Assembly: GCF_010365285.1 (NCBI RefSeq)
Contig: NZ_CP048286.1
Location: 4,869,501-4,933,500, forward strand
Direction: 5' to 3'
Origin: Paenibacillus rhizovicinus
GTDB taxonomy: Bacteria; Bacillota; Bacilli; Paenibacillales; Paenibacillaceae
DNA: 64,000 nt
Shown: piece after piece, positions 1 through 8,700 of the stretch
How positions within the stretch are numbered: the first letter of the stretch is position 1
How the letters are laid out: every line of letters starts with the position of its first letter
The notes under the pieces: generated by a model
The model's input: only the letters and a program-made list of their open reading frames with translations
Database searches by the model: none
What the model was told of the DNA's origin: nothing
Translations under genes and position numbers: made by a program

Positions 1-2
1 AT

Positions 3-140
3 GCCGCCAAGTCCGTTGCCGCGCTGGTGAAGGCGGGCATCGTGAAGGGCGGCACGGTCGGCATCGAGCCGGCCAAATCAACGAACCGCGCCGAAATGGC
101 GGTCATCCTGTACCGCATCCTGATGCTGCAGCAGCAGTAA
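3..140 (+). CDS. C-terminal end of an SLH-domain (S-layer homology) protein, 5' truncated
   Basis: The reading frame is open from the window edge and ends at TAA 138-140, giving the last 45 residues. The end reads AGIVKGG, a glycine/proline turn, NRAEMAVILYRIL and a short glutamine tail. This matches the second half of an SLH repeat, whose conserved parts are the AGI-G turn and the T/N-RAE helix. SLH triplets at a C-terminus anchor secreted proteins to pyruvylated secondary cell-wall polymer. What the rest of the protein does cannot be seen. A strong terminator follows directly, so this is a true gene end. Confidence 0.8.
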   Translation, partial: AAKSVAALVKAGIVKGGTVGIEPAKSTNRAEMAVILYRILMLQQQ

Positions 141-153
141 TACGCATGCCAAT

Positions 154-190
154 AGGGCCGCTCTCGTCCGACCGGACGGGAGCGGCCCTT
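154..190 (+). terminator. Rho-independent terminator after the SLH gene
   Basis: An inverted repeat starts with AGGGCCGCTC and closes with GAGCGGCCCTT, with an inner TCC/GGA pairing. It lies 14 bases after the SLH stop. The U tract is short, so termination would rest on the very stable stem. Confidence 0.7.
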
Positions 191-267
191 GGTGCGTGCA
201 GCGACGGTAGCGATGTTTCGTGCGGCAACTATACGCTAGATGCTAGACGACGAACGCATAAAAGCGG

Positions 268-296
268 TTGACACGATTAAACCCTGCAGGTATCAT
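268..296 (+). promoter_or_regulatory. Sigma-A-type promoter for the formylglycine-generating enzyme gene
   Basis: TTGACA (268-273) is a perfect -35 box. A 17-base spacer separates it from TATCAT (291-296), which matches five of six -10 positions. It stands about 165 bases before the start codon at 464, leaving a long leader. The 141-463 interval otherwise holds only the upstream terminator and no convincing gene. Confidence 0.7.
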
Positions 297-463
297 ACGA
301 AACATAATAATAACCGAGTAATTTCGTTGGAATTAGCCAATTTGCATCGCGGTCGCTTGTCGGCCGGAGAGTCGGAGACATGCTTGGGGACCTCCTCGTA
401 TTGTGGCCTGTCTCATTTGCGTTTATGGACAATAAGCTTGCGGATAAAGGAGATACGACAACG

Positions 464-1471
464 ATGGAAGCTGATCACAAGCCGTCTTGCTGCTGCGGGG
501 TATCAAGAGCAGAGCCGGAAGCGTTGGAACGAGGACAAGCCGATATGCAAGCCGACGCGCAGCCGGAACTGGCTGATTCGGCTCCGGAAGCTGATTCTCT
601 CGTCAGCCAACAGACGAGAAGAGACATGATCTATTTGCCAGGCGGCGAGTTCCTCATGGGTACCGATGACGAGGAGGGATTCCCGCGAGACGGCGAAGGC
701 CCGATCCGGAAGGTCGCATTGTCCCCCTTCTATATGGATGCCTGCGCCGTTACGAATGCGGAATTCGCCGCTTTCGCGGAGGCGACCGGCTACGTCACCG
801 AAGCGGAGCGGTTCGGCTGGTCGTTCGTCTTCCATCTGTTCGTGCCGGAAGCAGCGAGAGCCGCTGCCAAGCCGGTGCCCGGAGTGCCTTGGTGGCTGGC
901 CGTCGACGGCGCAAGCTGGCACAAGCCGGAAGGCGAAGGATCCGGGATCGACGATCGGCTCGATCACCCTGTCGTTCACGTGTCGTGGAGCGATGCCGCG
1001 GCCTACGCGAAGTGGGCGGGGAAACGCTTGCCGACGGAAGCGGAATGGGAATACGCGGCGCGAGGCGGACTCGCGCAGAAGCGATATCCGTGGGGCGACC
1101 TGCTGAAGCCGGACGGGGAGCACCGCTGCAACATCTGGCAGGGCAAATTCCCCGATAAGAACAATGCCTCCGACGGCTATGCGGGTACCGCGCCGGTACG
1201 TTCTTTTGCTCCGAACGGCTACGGTCTGTACAACATGGTCGGCAACGTGTGGGAGTGGTGCGGCGACTGGTTCACCGCTCAGCCAGCGGAAGCGCCGGGA
1301 AGCGGCGTGAACCCGCAAGGTCCCGTAACGGGCGTAAGCCGGGTGACGCGAGGAGGGTCCTACCTCTGCCACAAGTCGTACTGCAACCGGTACCGGGTGG
1401 CCGCGCGCAGCTCCAATACGCCGGACAGCTCCACGGGCAATATGGGCTTTCGCTGTGCGGCGGATGCTTAA
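464..1471 (+). CDS. Formylglycine-generating enzyme (sulfatase-modifying factor, SUMF1 type)
   Basis: Family enzymes oxidise a cysteine in CxPxR of sulfatases to formylglycine, using oxygen and copper. The 335-residue protein has the FGE fold entry IYLPGGEFLMG near residue 56, the central LPTEAEWEYAARGG, the NVWEWCGDW motif and the C-terminal core CHKSYC-NRYR-AARSSNTPDSS. That core carries the active-site cysteine pair at about residues 302 and 307, spaced as in human SUMF1 Cys336/Cys341. This separates true FGE from the many cysteine-less relatives. The N-terminus has a CCC cluster and an acidic linker and no signal peptide. The start at 464 follows AAAGGAG with a 10-base gap; an earlier in-frame start at 380 lacks such a site. 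No sulfatase lies in the window, so the substrate is encoded elsewhere or is not a sulfatase. Confidence 0.93.
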   Translation: MEADHKPSCCCGVSRAEPEALERGQADMQADAQPELADSAPEADSLVSQQTRRDMIYLPGGEFLMGTDDEEGFPRDGEGPIRKVALSPFYMDACAVTNAEFAAFAEATGYVTEAERFGWSFVFHLFVPEAARAAAKPVPGVPWWLAVDGASWHKPEGEGSGIDDRLDHPVVHVSWSDAAAYAKWAGKRLPTEAEWEYAARGGLAQKRYPWGDLLKPDGEHRCNIWQGKFPDKNNASDGYAGTAPVRSFAPNGYGLYNMVGNVWEWCGDWFTAQPAEAPGSGVNPQGPVTGVSRVTRGGSYLCHKSYCNRYRVAARSSNTPDSSTGNMGFRCAADA

Positions 1472-1495
1472 GGCAGGTACGAATCTTTATGGAGG

Positions 1496-1537
1496 ATACC
1501 GCAATGCAGCGTAACAGCGCTGTGCTGCGGTATTTTT
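1496..1537 (+). terminator. Terminator after the FGE gene
   Basis: The stem starts ATACCGCA and closes TGCGGTAT, with an inner GCAGCG/CGCTGT pairing, followed by TTTTTT. It lies 25 bases after the FGE stop and overlaps the start of the SLH remnant. Confidence 0.85.
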
Positions 1538-1662
1538 TGTATGCGGAAAAGGCAGGTTTCCACGGCCGCGACGGCAATCGCCTTGCGCCGCAAGAAGCCG
1601 TGACGCGCGCGGAAGTGGCGGCAATGGTCGAACGACTGCTTAAGAAATCGAATTTGATTTAA
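1504..1662 (+). pseudogene. Remnant of an SLH-domain C-terminus
   Basis: A 52-residue frame contains KAGFHGRDGNRLAP, then TRAEVAAMVERLL, then a short KKSNLI tail and stop. This is a clear last SLH repeat. There is no upstream body for it: the frame opens inside the FGE terminator hairpin and has no ribosome site. It is probably the tail of an SLH gene whose front was lost or displaced. SLH tails therefore sit on both sides of the FGE gene. Confidence 0.6.
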
Positions 1663-1708
1663 CGCGAGTGTGCCGGAATTCGTCCGGTCCTCGCCGACAT
1701 GCATTGGA

Positions 1709-1744
1709 CGCGCACCGGATTCATTCGGTGCGCGTTTTTGTTTT
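1709..1744 (+). terminator. Terminator after the SLH remnant
   Basis: A perfect 9-bp stem, CGCGCACCG/CGGTGCGCG, is followed by TTTTTGTTTT. It is an intact terminator behind a gene fragment, which supports the view that the fragment is an old gene end. Confidence 0.85.
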
Positions 1745-1784
1745 ATGGGACAAGGTGCATAGGAATACCCGTATGTTTTAGAGG

Positions 1785-1814
1785 TTTGCCTTATATAGCT
1801 GGTAAATTTGCCTT
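1785..1814 (+). promoter_or_regulatory. Direct repeat TTTGCCTT x2 upstream of the GH92 gene
   Basis: TTTGCCTT occurs at 1785-1792 and again at 1807-1814. The 22-base offset is about two helical turns, just before the GH92 ribosome site. AraC-type regulators often bind such direct repeats on one DNA face, and a YesN/AraC regulator is encoded just downstream. The link is inferred. Confidence 0.35.
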
Positions 1815-1852
1815 GTTACAATGGAAGGGACTGATGATTTGGAGGGGATTCC

Positions 1853-4003
1853 ATGCTTGCTGTTGATTATGTCAATCCGTTGATCGGCTCGATTGGCCAT
1901 TTGCTTACCGCAACTTCGCCTACGGTTTCGCTGCCGCACGGCATGATGAAGCTTGCGCCGATAACGACGCCGGGCATTGCGGACAAATATTTGGCGGACC
2001 GGATCTTCGGCTTCCCGGCCGGATGCGCCAGTCTGATGCCGACGCGGAACGCTGCCCTGTCCGACCCGGCATCGCTCTCGTCGCTCTACGATCACGACCT
2101 GGAGCAAGCGACGCCTTACGCCTACAGCGTGCTGCTGGAGGATGAAGGCATCGAGGCGGAAATGACGGCTTCCTATCAATCCGCTCACTACCGTTTCCGT
2201 TATCCGGATGCTTCGGTCGCCGCCATATCGGTCGGATTTCCCGCGAATGGCAGCCTGGCGCTGCTAAGCGAGCGGTCGGCGGTCGTCCAAGGCACGCTGA
2301 ACGGCGTGACTCATTATACGTTTCTCGCATTCTCGCAGCCGGTCGAGCGATTCGGGGAATGGCGGTCGGAACGCCAAGCCGGATGCATGCTCCGGACGAA
2401 GGCTCCGGAGGGCCTGCTCGAAGTTCAAGCAGGCATCTCGTATATCGACGCGGAGCAGGCGAAGCGCAATGCGGGCAGCGAGCTGGACGGACGCAGTTTC
2501 GAGCAAACGAAACAAGCGGCCCGCGAGATCTGGCAGAGCGCGCTCAGCCGGATCGAAGTGACCGGCGGCTCCGAGGAGCAGAAGACGATTTTCTATACCT
2601 CGCTGTATCGTTCGCTTCTTAATATGAGCAGCATTACGGAGGATGGCCGCTACTACAGCGCCTATGACGGCCGAATTCACGAGAGCGCCGGCCGCGACTT
2701 CTATGTGTCGGACAATATCTGGGATACGTACCGCTGCCTTCACCCGCTGCAGCTGCTGCTGGATCCGGAGCGCAAGCAGGATATGATCCAATCCTACGTC
2801 CGCATGTACGAGCAGTGCGGGTGGCTGCCGCAGTTCCCGTTCGTGCAGGGAGACCTGCCGGTTATGACGGGCAACCATACCGCCGCGCTTATCTATGACG
2901 TGTTCGCCAAAGGATACCGGAATTTCGATGCGGCCAAAGCATTCGAGGCGATGAAGGTCAACGCGACGGAAGTGACGATGCTGCCATGGGTACACGGGCC
3001 GTTAACGGAACTGGACCGCCATTATATGGAGCAGGGCTTCTATCCGGCGCTCCGTCCGGGCGAGAGCGAGTGGGTGAAAGAAGTGGACGGCTTCGAACGG
3101 CGGCAGTCGGTCGCCGTGACGCTGGAGCATGCTTACGACGACTGGTGCATCGCGCAGTTTGCCCGGGATCTAGGCTATACGGAGGACTACGAGCATTTCA
3201 TGCAGCGTTCGCAGAACTACCGCAAGCTGTATAACGACGCCACCGGATTCATGTCGCCGAAGTCGGCCGACGGCGAATGGATCGAGCCGTTCGATCCGAA
3301 ATACGGCGGCGGGCTGGGCGGCAGAGATTATTTCTCCGAATGCAACGCTTGGATCTATAACTTCCACGTTCAGCATGATATCGAAGGGCTGATCGAGTTG
3401 ATGGGCGGCCCGGAGAAGTTTGAAGAACGGCTGGATGCGCTGTTTACCGAGCAGTACGATGGATCCAAATACCGTTTCCTCGGGCAATTCCCGGATGCGA
3501 CCGGACTGATCGGCCAATATTGCCAAGGCAATGAACCGGCGTTCCATATTCCGTACCTGTACAATTACACGGCATCGCCGTGGAAGGCGCAGCGCCGCTT
3601 GCGGGAAATCATGAAGCTCTGGTATCAAGCGACGCCGACCGGCATTTGCGGCGACGAGGATAACGGGGCGATGTCGTCCTGGTACGTGTTCAGCGCAATG
3701 GGCTTCTATCCGATCTGCCCGGGCAAGGCGAGCTATGAAATCGGCAGCCCGCTGTTCGAGCGGACGTCGATCGCCGTCGGCGGGGGCAAGACGTTTACGA
3801 TCCATGCGGAAGGCGTCTCCGAGCGGAACAAGTACATTCAAGCCGCGGAGATCAATGGACGGCCGCTGGCCGAGCCGCGCATCAGCCATGCGGATGTGAC
3901 CGGCGGAGGCGTGCTTACGCTGCGAATGGGCGATCGGCCGAACAAGACATGGGGAGCGGGAAGCATAGGCGCAGCTGCTGTTGGCGGTATGGACAATATT
4001 TGA
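1853..4003 (+). CDS. Glycoside hydrolase family 92, alpha-1,2-mannosidase-like
   Basis: GH92 enzymes are calcium-dependent exo-acting inverting alpha-mannosidases that trim mannans or N-glycans. The 716-residue protein opens with YVNPLIGS, the usual GH92 N-terminal signature. It has ECNAWIYNFHVQHDIEGL near residue 500 and the family hallmark GDEDNGAMSSWYVFSAMGFY near residue 600, where the acidic residues belong to the active site. No signal peptide is visible, so the enzyme appears cytoplasmic and probably acts on imported oligosaccharides. A GGAGGGG ribosome site precedes ATG 1853. The orphan response regulator downstream is on the same strand, but a probable terminator lies between. Exact linkage specificity cannot be read from sequence. 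Confidence 0.9.
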   Translation: MLAVDYVNPLIGSIGHLLTATSPTVSLPHGMMKLAPITTPGIADKYLADRIFGFPAGCASLMPTRNAALSDPASLSSLYDHDLEQATPYAYSVLLEDEGIEAEMTASYQSAHYRFRYPDASVAAISVGFPANGSLALLSERSAVVQGTLNGVTHYTFLAFSQPVERFGEWRSERQAGCMLRTKAPEGLLEVQAGISYIDAEQAKRNAGSELDGRSFEQTKQAAREIWQSALSRIEVTGGSEEQKTIFYTSLYRSLLNMSSITEDGRYYSAYDGRIHESAGRDFYVSDNIWDTYRCLHPLQLLLDPERKQDMIQSYVRMYEQCGWLPQFPFVQGDLPVMTGNHTAALIYDVFAKGYRNFDAAKAFEAMKVNATEVTMLPWVHGPLTELDRHYMEQGFYPALRPGESEWVKEVDGFERRQSVAVTLEHAYDDWCIAQFARDLGYTEDYEHFMQRSQNYRKLYNDATGFMSPKSADGEWIEPFDPKYGGGLGGRDYFSECNAWIYNFHVQHDIEGLIELMGGPEKFEERLDALFTEQYDGSKYRFLGQFPDATGLIGQYCQGNEPAFHIPYLYNYTASPWKAQRRLREIMKLWYQATPTGICGDEDNGAMSSWYVFSAMGFYPICPGKASYEIGSPLFERTSIAVGGGKTFTIHAEGVSERNKYIQAAEINGRPLAEPRISHADVTGGGVLTLRMGDRPNKTWGAGSIGAAAVGGMDNI

Positions 4004-4030
4004 AGAGATGTTTTATTATAGGAAAACGGG

Positions 4031-4054
4031 CGGCGACGGCGACGTCGCCGTTTT
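4031..4054 (+). terminator. Probable terminator between GH92 and the response regulator
   Basis: CGGCGAC, a 6-base loop, then GTCGCCG and TTTT. It lies 28 bases after the GH92 stop. The U run is short, so some read-through into the regulator is possible. Confidence 0.55.
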
Positions 4055-4161
4055 GTCCATCGACGAGAGGGGGGAAATGATAGATTGCAAGCAAGTGAGT
4101 GAAAGAGGAACAGATTGAAGCAGGCAGGCGAAGAATACTCCGCTCGGGGGGACGATCTGGC

Positions 4162-5508
4162 ATGTACCAGCTATTGATTGTTGACGACGAGAAAGTGATT
4201 CGCGACGGCTTGGCGGGTTGGACATGGGGGGACCATGATATCCAAGTCGCCGGCAGTTGCGCCCATGGATTGGAAGCGCTTCAATTTATTTCGGCCTATC
4301 CCGTCGACATTGTGATGACGGACATTCGCATGCCGTTCATGGACGGCATAGCGCTGATGGAATCGCTGCATCGCTACTATCCGTTTATCAAAGTCATCGT
4401 ATTATCGGGCTACAGCGATTTCGGCTATGCGCAGAAAGCGACGCAGCACGGCGCGGTCGACTACTTGCTCAAACCCGTGTCGTTCACGGAATTGGCCGGC
4501 ACGATGAAGCGATTGACGGCCCGGCTGGACGAGCAGAAGCAGAATCGTCACCGGCTGGAGGTGCTGACGCGCAAAGCGACCCAATTGACGAAAGTGCTGC
4601 GGGAGGATTTTCTCGGCAGGCTGTTCGAGCGTCCGCTGCAAGGGGAAGTGCTTGAACAAGACAGCGCGGAAGGCGAGGTGCTGCTGGAAGCGGATACTTA
4701 CACGGCCGCGGTCATCCGGTTGGACCGGCTTGCCGTTCATCGTCAGCGCATCCCGGATCGGGAACGCAATTTGCTTGCCTTCTCGCTGGACAATATTATG
4801 AGCGACCTCTGGGACTCGCAGCATTTCGGCTATCATCTGGTCGACAAAGCGGGTTTGGAGGTCTATTTGCTGTCCAAGGACGGCGACCGTCAGCGCTTCG
4901 GGGATATCGTCGGCCAGCTGCACCGGTATATCGGCCTGTTCAAGTCGACGTTCTCCATCGGCATCGGGTTGACCGTCGCAAGCGTATCCGCCGTCTGTCG
5001 TTCCATGCAGTCCGCAAAGTCGGTGCTAGCCGAGAACGCGGAGGAGGAAGGCGCCCAACGCGCGGCGGAAACGCGCATGGAAGAGAACGGCCTTCACTGG
5101 CAGCCGGTGACCGGAGAAGAAGAAGATGAGGCCGTCGTGGATGAGCCGGATCAAGATCAGTTTTCCGTGTCCCGGGACAGCATTATTCTCGTGGAAGCCA
5201 AGCGCTACATGAAAGCGAATTACAGTCGAAGCTTGACGCTGAAGGAAGTAGCGGATCATGTCTTTATCTCGACGGGGCATTTGTCCCTGCTGTTCAAGAA
5301 TGCGGGCGAGCGTTTTCTGAAATATTTGACGACCGTTCGGATGAATAAAGCGAAGGAGCTGATGCTCGACAACAGCTACAAGGTGTATGAAATCGTGGAG
5401 CTGGTAGGTTACTCCGATCCGGCCTACTTCTCCGAGGTATTCAAGAAGCATACCGGCAAGACGCCGAACGAGTATAGGGGGAAATTAAAGCAGCCGCGTA
5501 ACGGGTAG
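4162..5508 (+). CDS. YesN-type response regulator: receiver plus AraC-type DNA-binding domain
   Basis: The 448-residue protein starts MYQLLIVDDEKVIRDGL, a classic receiver. The acceptor aspartate is in VMTDIRMPFMDG near residue 54, and the conserved lysine is in LLKPVSF. A poorly conserved middle leads to a C-terminal AraC helix-turn-helix pair (last ~100 residues; FISTGHLSLLFKNAG, then VGYSDPAYFSEVFKKHTGKTPNEYR). Such regulators usually pair with a YesM-type histidine kinase and control sugar uptake and polysaccharide degradation. No kinase gene is adjacent, so it is an orphan here. The start at 4162 follows a GGGGGG site; a GTG at 4099 would add 21 residues ahead of the receiver and is unlikely. 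GH92 and the GH16 gene are the likely local targets. Confidence 0.9.
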   Translation: MYQLLIVDDEKVIRDGLAGWTWGDHDIQVAGSCAHGLEALQFISAYPVDIVMTDIRMPFMDGIALMESLHRYYPFIKVIVLSGYSDFGYAQKATQHGAVDYLLKPVSFTELAGTMKRLTARLDEQKQNRHRLEVLTRKATQLTKVLREDFLGRLFERPLQGEVLEQDSAEGEVLLEADTYTAAVIRLDRLAVHRQRIPDRERNLLAFSLDNIMSDLWDSQHFGYHLVDKAGLEVYLLSKDGDRQRFGDIVGQLHRYIGLFKSTFSIGIGLTVASVSAVCRSMQSAKSVLAENAEEEGAQRAAETRMEENGLHWQPVTGEEEDEAVVDEPDQDQFSVSRDSIILVEAKRYMKANYSRSLTLKEVADHVFISTGHLSLLFKNAGERFLKYLTTVRMNKAKELMLDNSYKVYEIVELVGYSDPAYFSEVFKKHTGKTPNEYRGKLKQPRNG

Positions 5509-5742
5509 AAGCGATTCATCGGGAAACGAATCCGCAAAACAAACTGCTTATTCTACCATAGAAATCATAAGTTTGGCCTCTATGAACCGTATAACGCCGA
5601 TGATACGATCTTTTCGCCATGGTGCATTCGTCCTACTGCAGGAAAGCGGAAAAGCACGTCGGCGAAGGAGGGGATAAGGCGCGGGCTGCCGCTCGCGTGA
5701 CGCGTACTCGAATGGAATCCAAGCGCGAATAGGAGGATTATA

Positions 5743-8700
5743 TTGAAAATCAAACCGATGACCAAGTGGACGGCACTGCTGCTTGCCGCCGTTCTTATGC
5801 TCTCCGGGCTCATTCCCGGGACAGCGCGCAGCACCTCTGCCGATCCGCTGCCGGGCGAACTGTTGACGACGGTGGATGCGAGCACCGTTCCTTACAGCGG
5901 TCAATGGACCGGCAATGCGACGCAAACGGCTTTCACCTTCACGGGCACGCAGTGGTGGAGCGACACCTGGTCGTGGATGTACGACAACGTTTCGAATGCG
6001 AACGAGGCGGTCACGTTTCATTTTACGGGCGATTATATCGCGCTGAATATGTCGAAGCACGATCATGGGGGCAAAGTGAATATTTACGTGGACGGCACGC
6101 TGAAGAGCACGGTCGATACGGTCAACCCGACCTGGGTCGAATCGGCGAAAGTGTTCGAGCAGATGGGGCTGGCCAGCGGCGCGCACACGCTGAAGGTCGA
6201 AGTCGCGGGCAAATCCATCGCGACGGATGCGTACGTGCTGATCAAGTCGTTCGTATACGGCTCGGCGCCGTCGCCGAATCTGGATCCGCCTCCGGCGCCC
6301 GCGGCGAACCATACGCTCGTGAATGCGGCCAGCGTGCCGGGCACGGGCAGATGGACCGACAATACGACGCAAACGTCCTTCACCTTCACGGGTACGCAGT
6401 GGTGGAGCGACAGCTGGTCGTGGATGTACGACAACGTCGCCAACGCCAATGAAGCGGTCCAGTTTAATTTCACGGGCAACTCCATTGCGCTGTACATGAC
6501 GAAGCACGCGGAAGGCGGCAAAGTGAATATTTACGTGGACGGCGCGCTGAAAACCACGGTCGATACGTTGAACGCTGGCTGGGTGGAATCGGCGAAAGTG
6601 TACGAGCAAACGGGCCTGACGCAGGGCGCCCATGCCATTAAGGTCGAGGTGGCGGGCAAATCGATCGCCGGCAATGCCTACGTGCTCATCAAGGCGTTCG
6701 ATTACGGTTCGCAGCCTCCGGTGAATCTGGATCCGCCGCCGGCGCCGGCGGCCGGGCATACGCTCGTAGATGCAGCGGCTGTCCCGGGCTCGGGCCAATG
6801 GAGCGCCAACGCGGCGCAGACGGCGTTTACCTTTACGGGTACGGGCTGGTGGAGCGACGGCTGGTCGTGGATGTACGACAATGTTGCCAATGCGAATGAA
6901 GCGGTCCAGTTTAATTTCACGGGCAACTCCATCGCGCTGTACATGACGAAGCACGCAGAGGGCGGCAAAGCGAATATCTATGTGGACGGCACGCTGATGA
7001 CGACCGTGGATACGGCGAACCCGACATGGGTGGAATCGGCGAAAGTATACGAGAATACGAGCTTGACGCAGGGCGCGCACGCCATCAAGATCGAGACGGC
7101 CGGCAAGTCGATCGCGGGCAATGCGTACGTGCTGGTCAAGGCATTCGACTACGGCACCGAGCAGACGCCGACCGATCCGGGCACCGATCCGAATAAAGTC
7201 GTGGTGAACGCGGACAGCAATCCGCATTCGGGCGGTTGGACGACCAACGCGGCAGAGCCGGAGTTTACGTTTAACGGCGCAGGCTGGTGGAGCGACGGCT
7301 GGTCATGGATGTACGACAACGTCGATAACGCCAACGAATCCGTCGACTTCCACTTCACGGGCACGACCATCGCGCTCTACATGACGAAGCAGCAGCAGGG
7401 CGGCATCGTTAAAGTGTACATCGACGGTCTCCTGGAGAGCACGATCGATACGTATAACGCGACGTGGGTGGATTCGGCCAACGTATTCGAGGAAACCGGC
7501 CTCCCGGCAGGCGCCCATACCCTCACCGTCAAAGTGGCGGGCAAGTCCATTTCCGGCAGCGCCTACGCACTGATCAAGGCGTTCGAATACACGCCAAGCG
7601 CAGGCGGCGGCACGAGCCCTTATAAATTCAAGCTCATCACGGTAACGAGCCCGACGTACTATTCGGCGATCAATGGCCAAGTCGGCGTGACGTTCTATGC
7701 GCCCGGCTTTACGAGCGCGAGCGCGGAATCGCTGCACGCGCCGGATAGCGCGCATACGAATGCGTACGGGTACATGAAGGCGTTGACGTCTTCGAACATC
7801 GCGCTAGATCAGAACGACAACGGCAAAGGCACCTTCACGTTCAACGCGGCGGACTTCCCGGAAGGACCGGTCGCGATCCATATCAAGGCTTGGAACGCGA
7901 GCGGCGAATCCGACGACAGCTACCTGCAGCTAATCAATAACGCAGGCACGACGGCATGGAACGGCGGTCCGGCCAACACGCGCAGCACGGTTCCGGCGGC
8001 CATCGCGGCACACGGGCTGACGATGCAGCAGGTGTTCCTGGACGACTTCACGACGATGCCGACGATCTCGTACACCGGCGCGGGCGCCGACAAATACGCC
8101 GCCGCCAAACCGGATCCGAGCGGCTGGCCGGAATACGCGGACGCGAAATTCACGCCGCCGAACTATTCATACGGCAGCGCGGTCAGCAACTACAGTCCCT
8201 TCTCCATCGTGAATTCGGATTATATGAAGATCGAGACGAAGGACTGGGGCAGCACGGTCGTCGAACCGAACTGGGGCCAAACGTTTACGACCGGCTTCCT
8301 GGCTTCGATGGGCACGGACGGTTCCGGATTCACGACGAAGCCGGGCGCCGCGCAATACTTCGAGACGCGTATGTTCCTCCCGCCGAATCCGGGCTTATGG
8401 CCGGCATTCTGGACCTTGTCGCCGAACGATCCGAACGGCAGACCGGGCAATGACGAGCTCGACGTGCTTGAAGCCTACATGGGCGGCAATCCGACGACAA
8501 CGACTTTCAACCATCATACGTGGGGCGACGGCTACGGCGGCATTCATACCGGCGGCACCGCCAGCACCAACAGTTTCGGCAATGGCGTGAATTTGTCCGA
8601 AGGCTGGCATACGTACGGCATGCTGATTACAGAAGATACGACGTACTACTATTTCGACGACCAGTACATTCCGGGCTCTTCGCATCCGACGCTGGACCGC

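Noticed and set aside
5548-7227. 559-codon minus-strand frame opposite the GH16 repeats
   Set aside because: Its internal repetition mirrors the plus-strand modules, and it is an arginine-rich shadow with no ribosome site.
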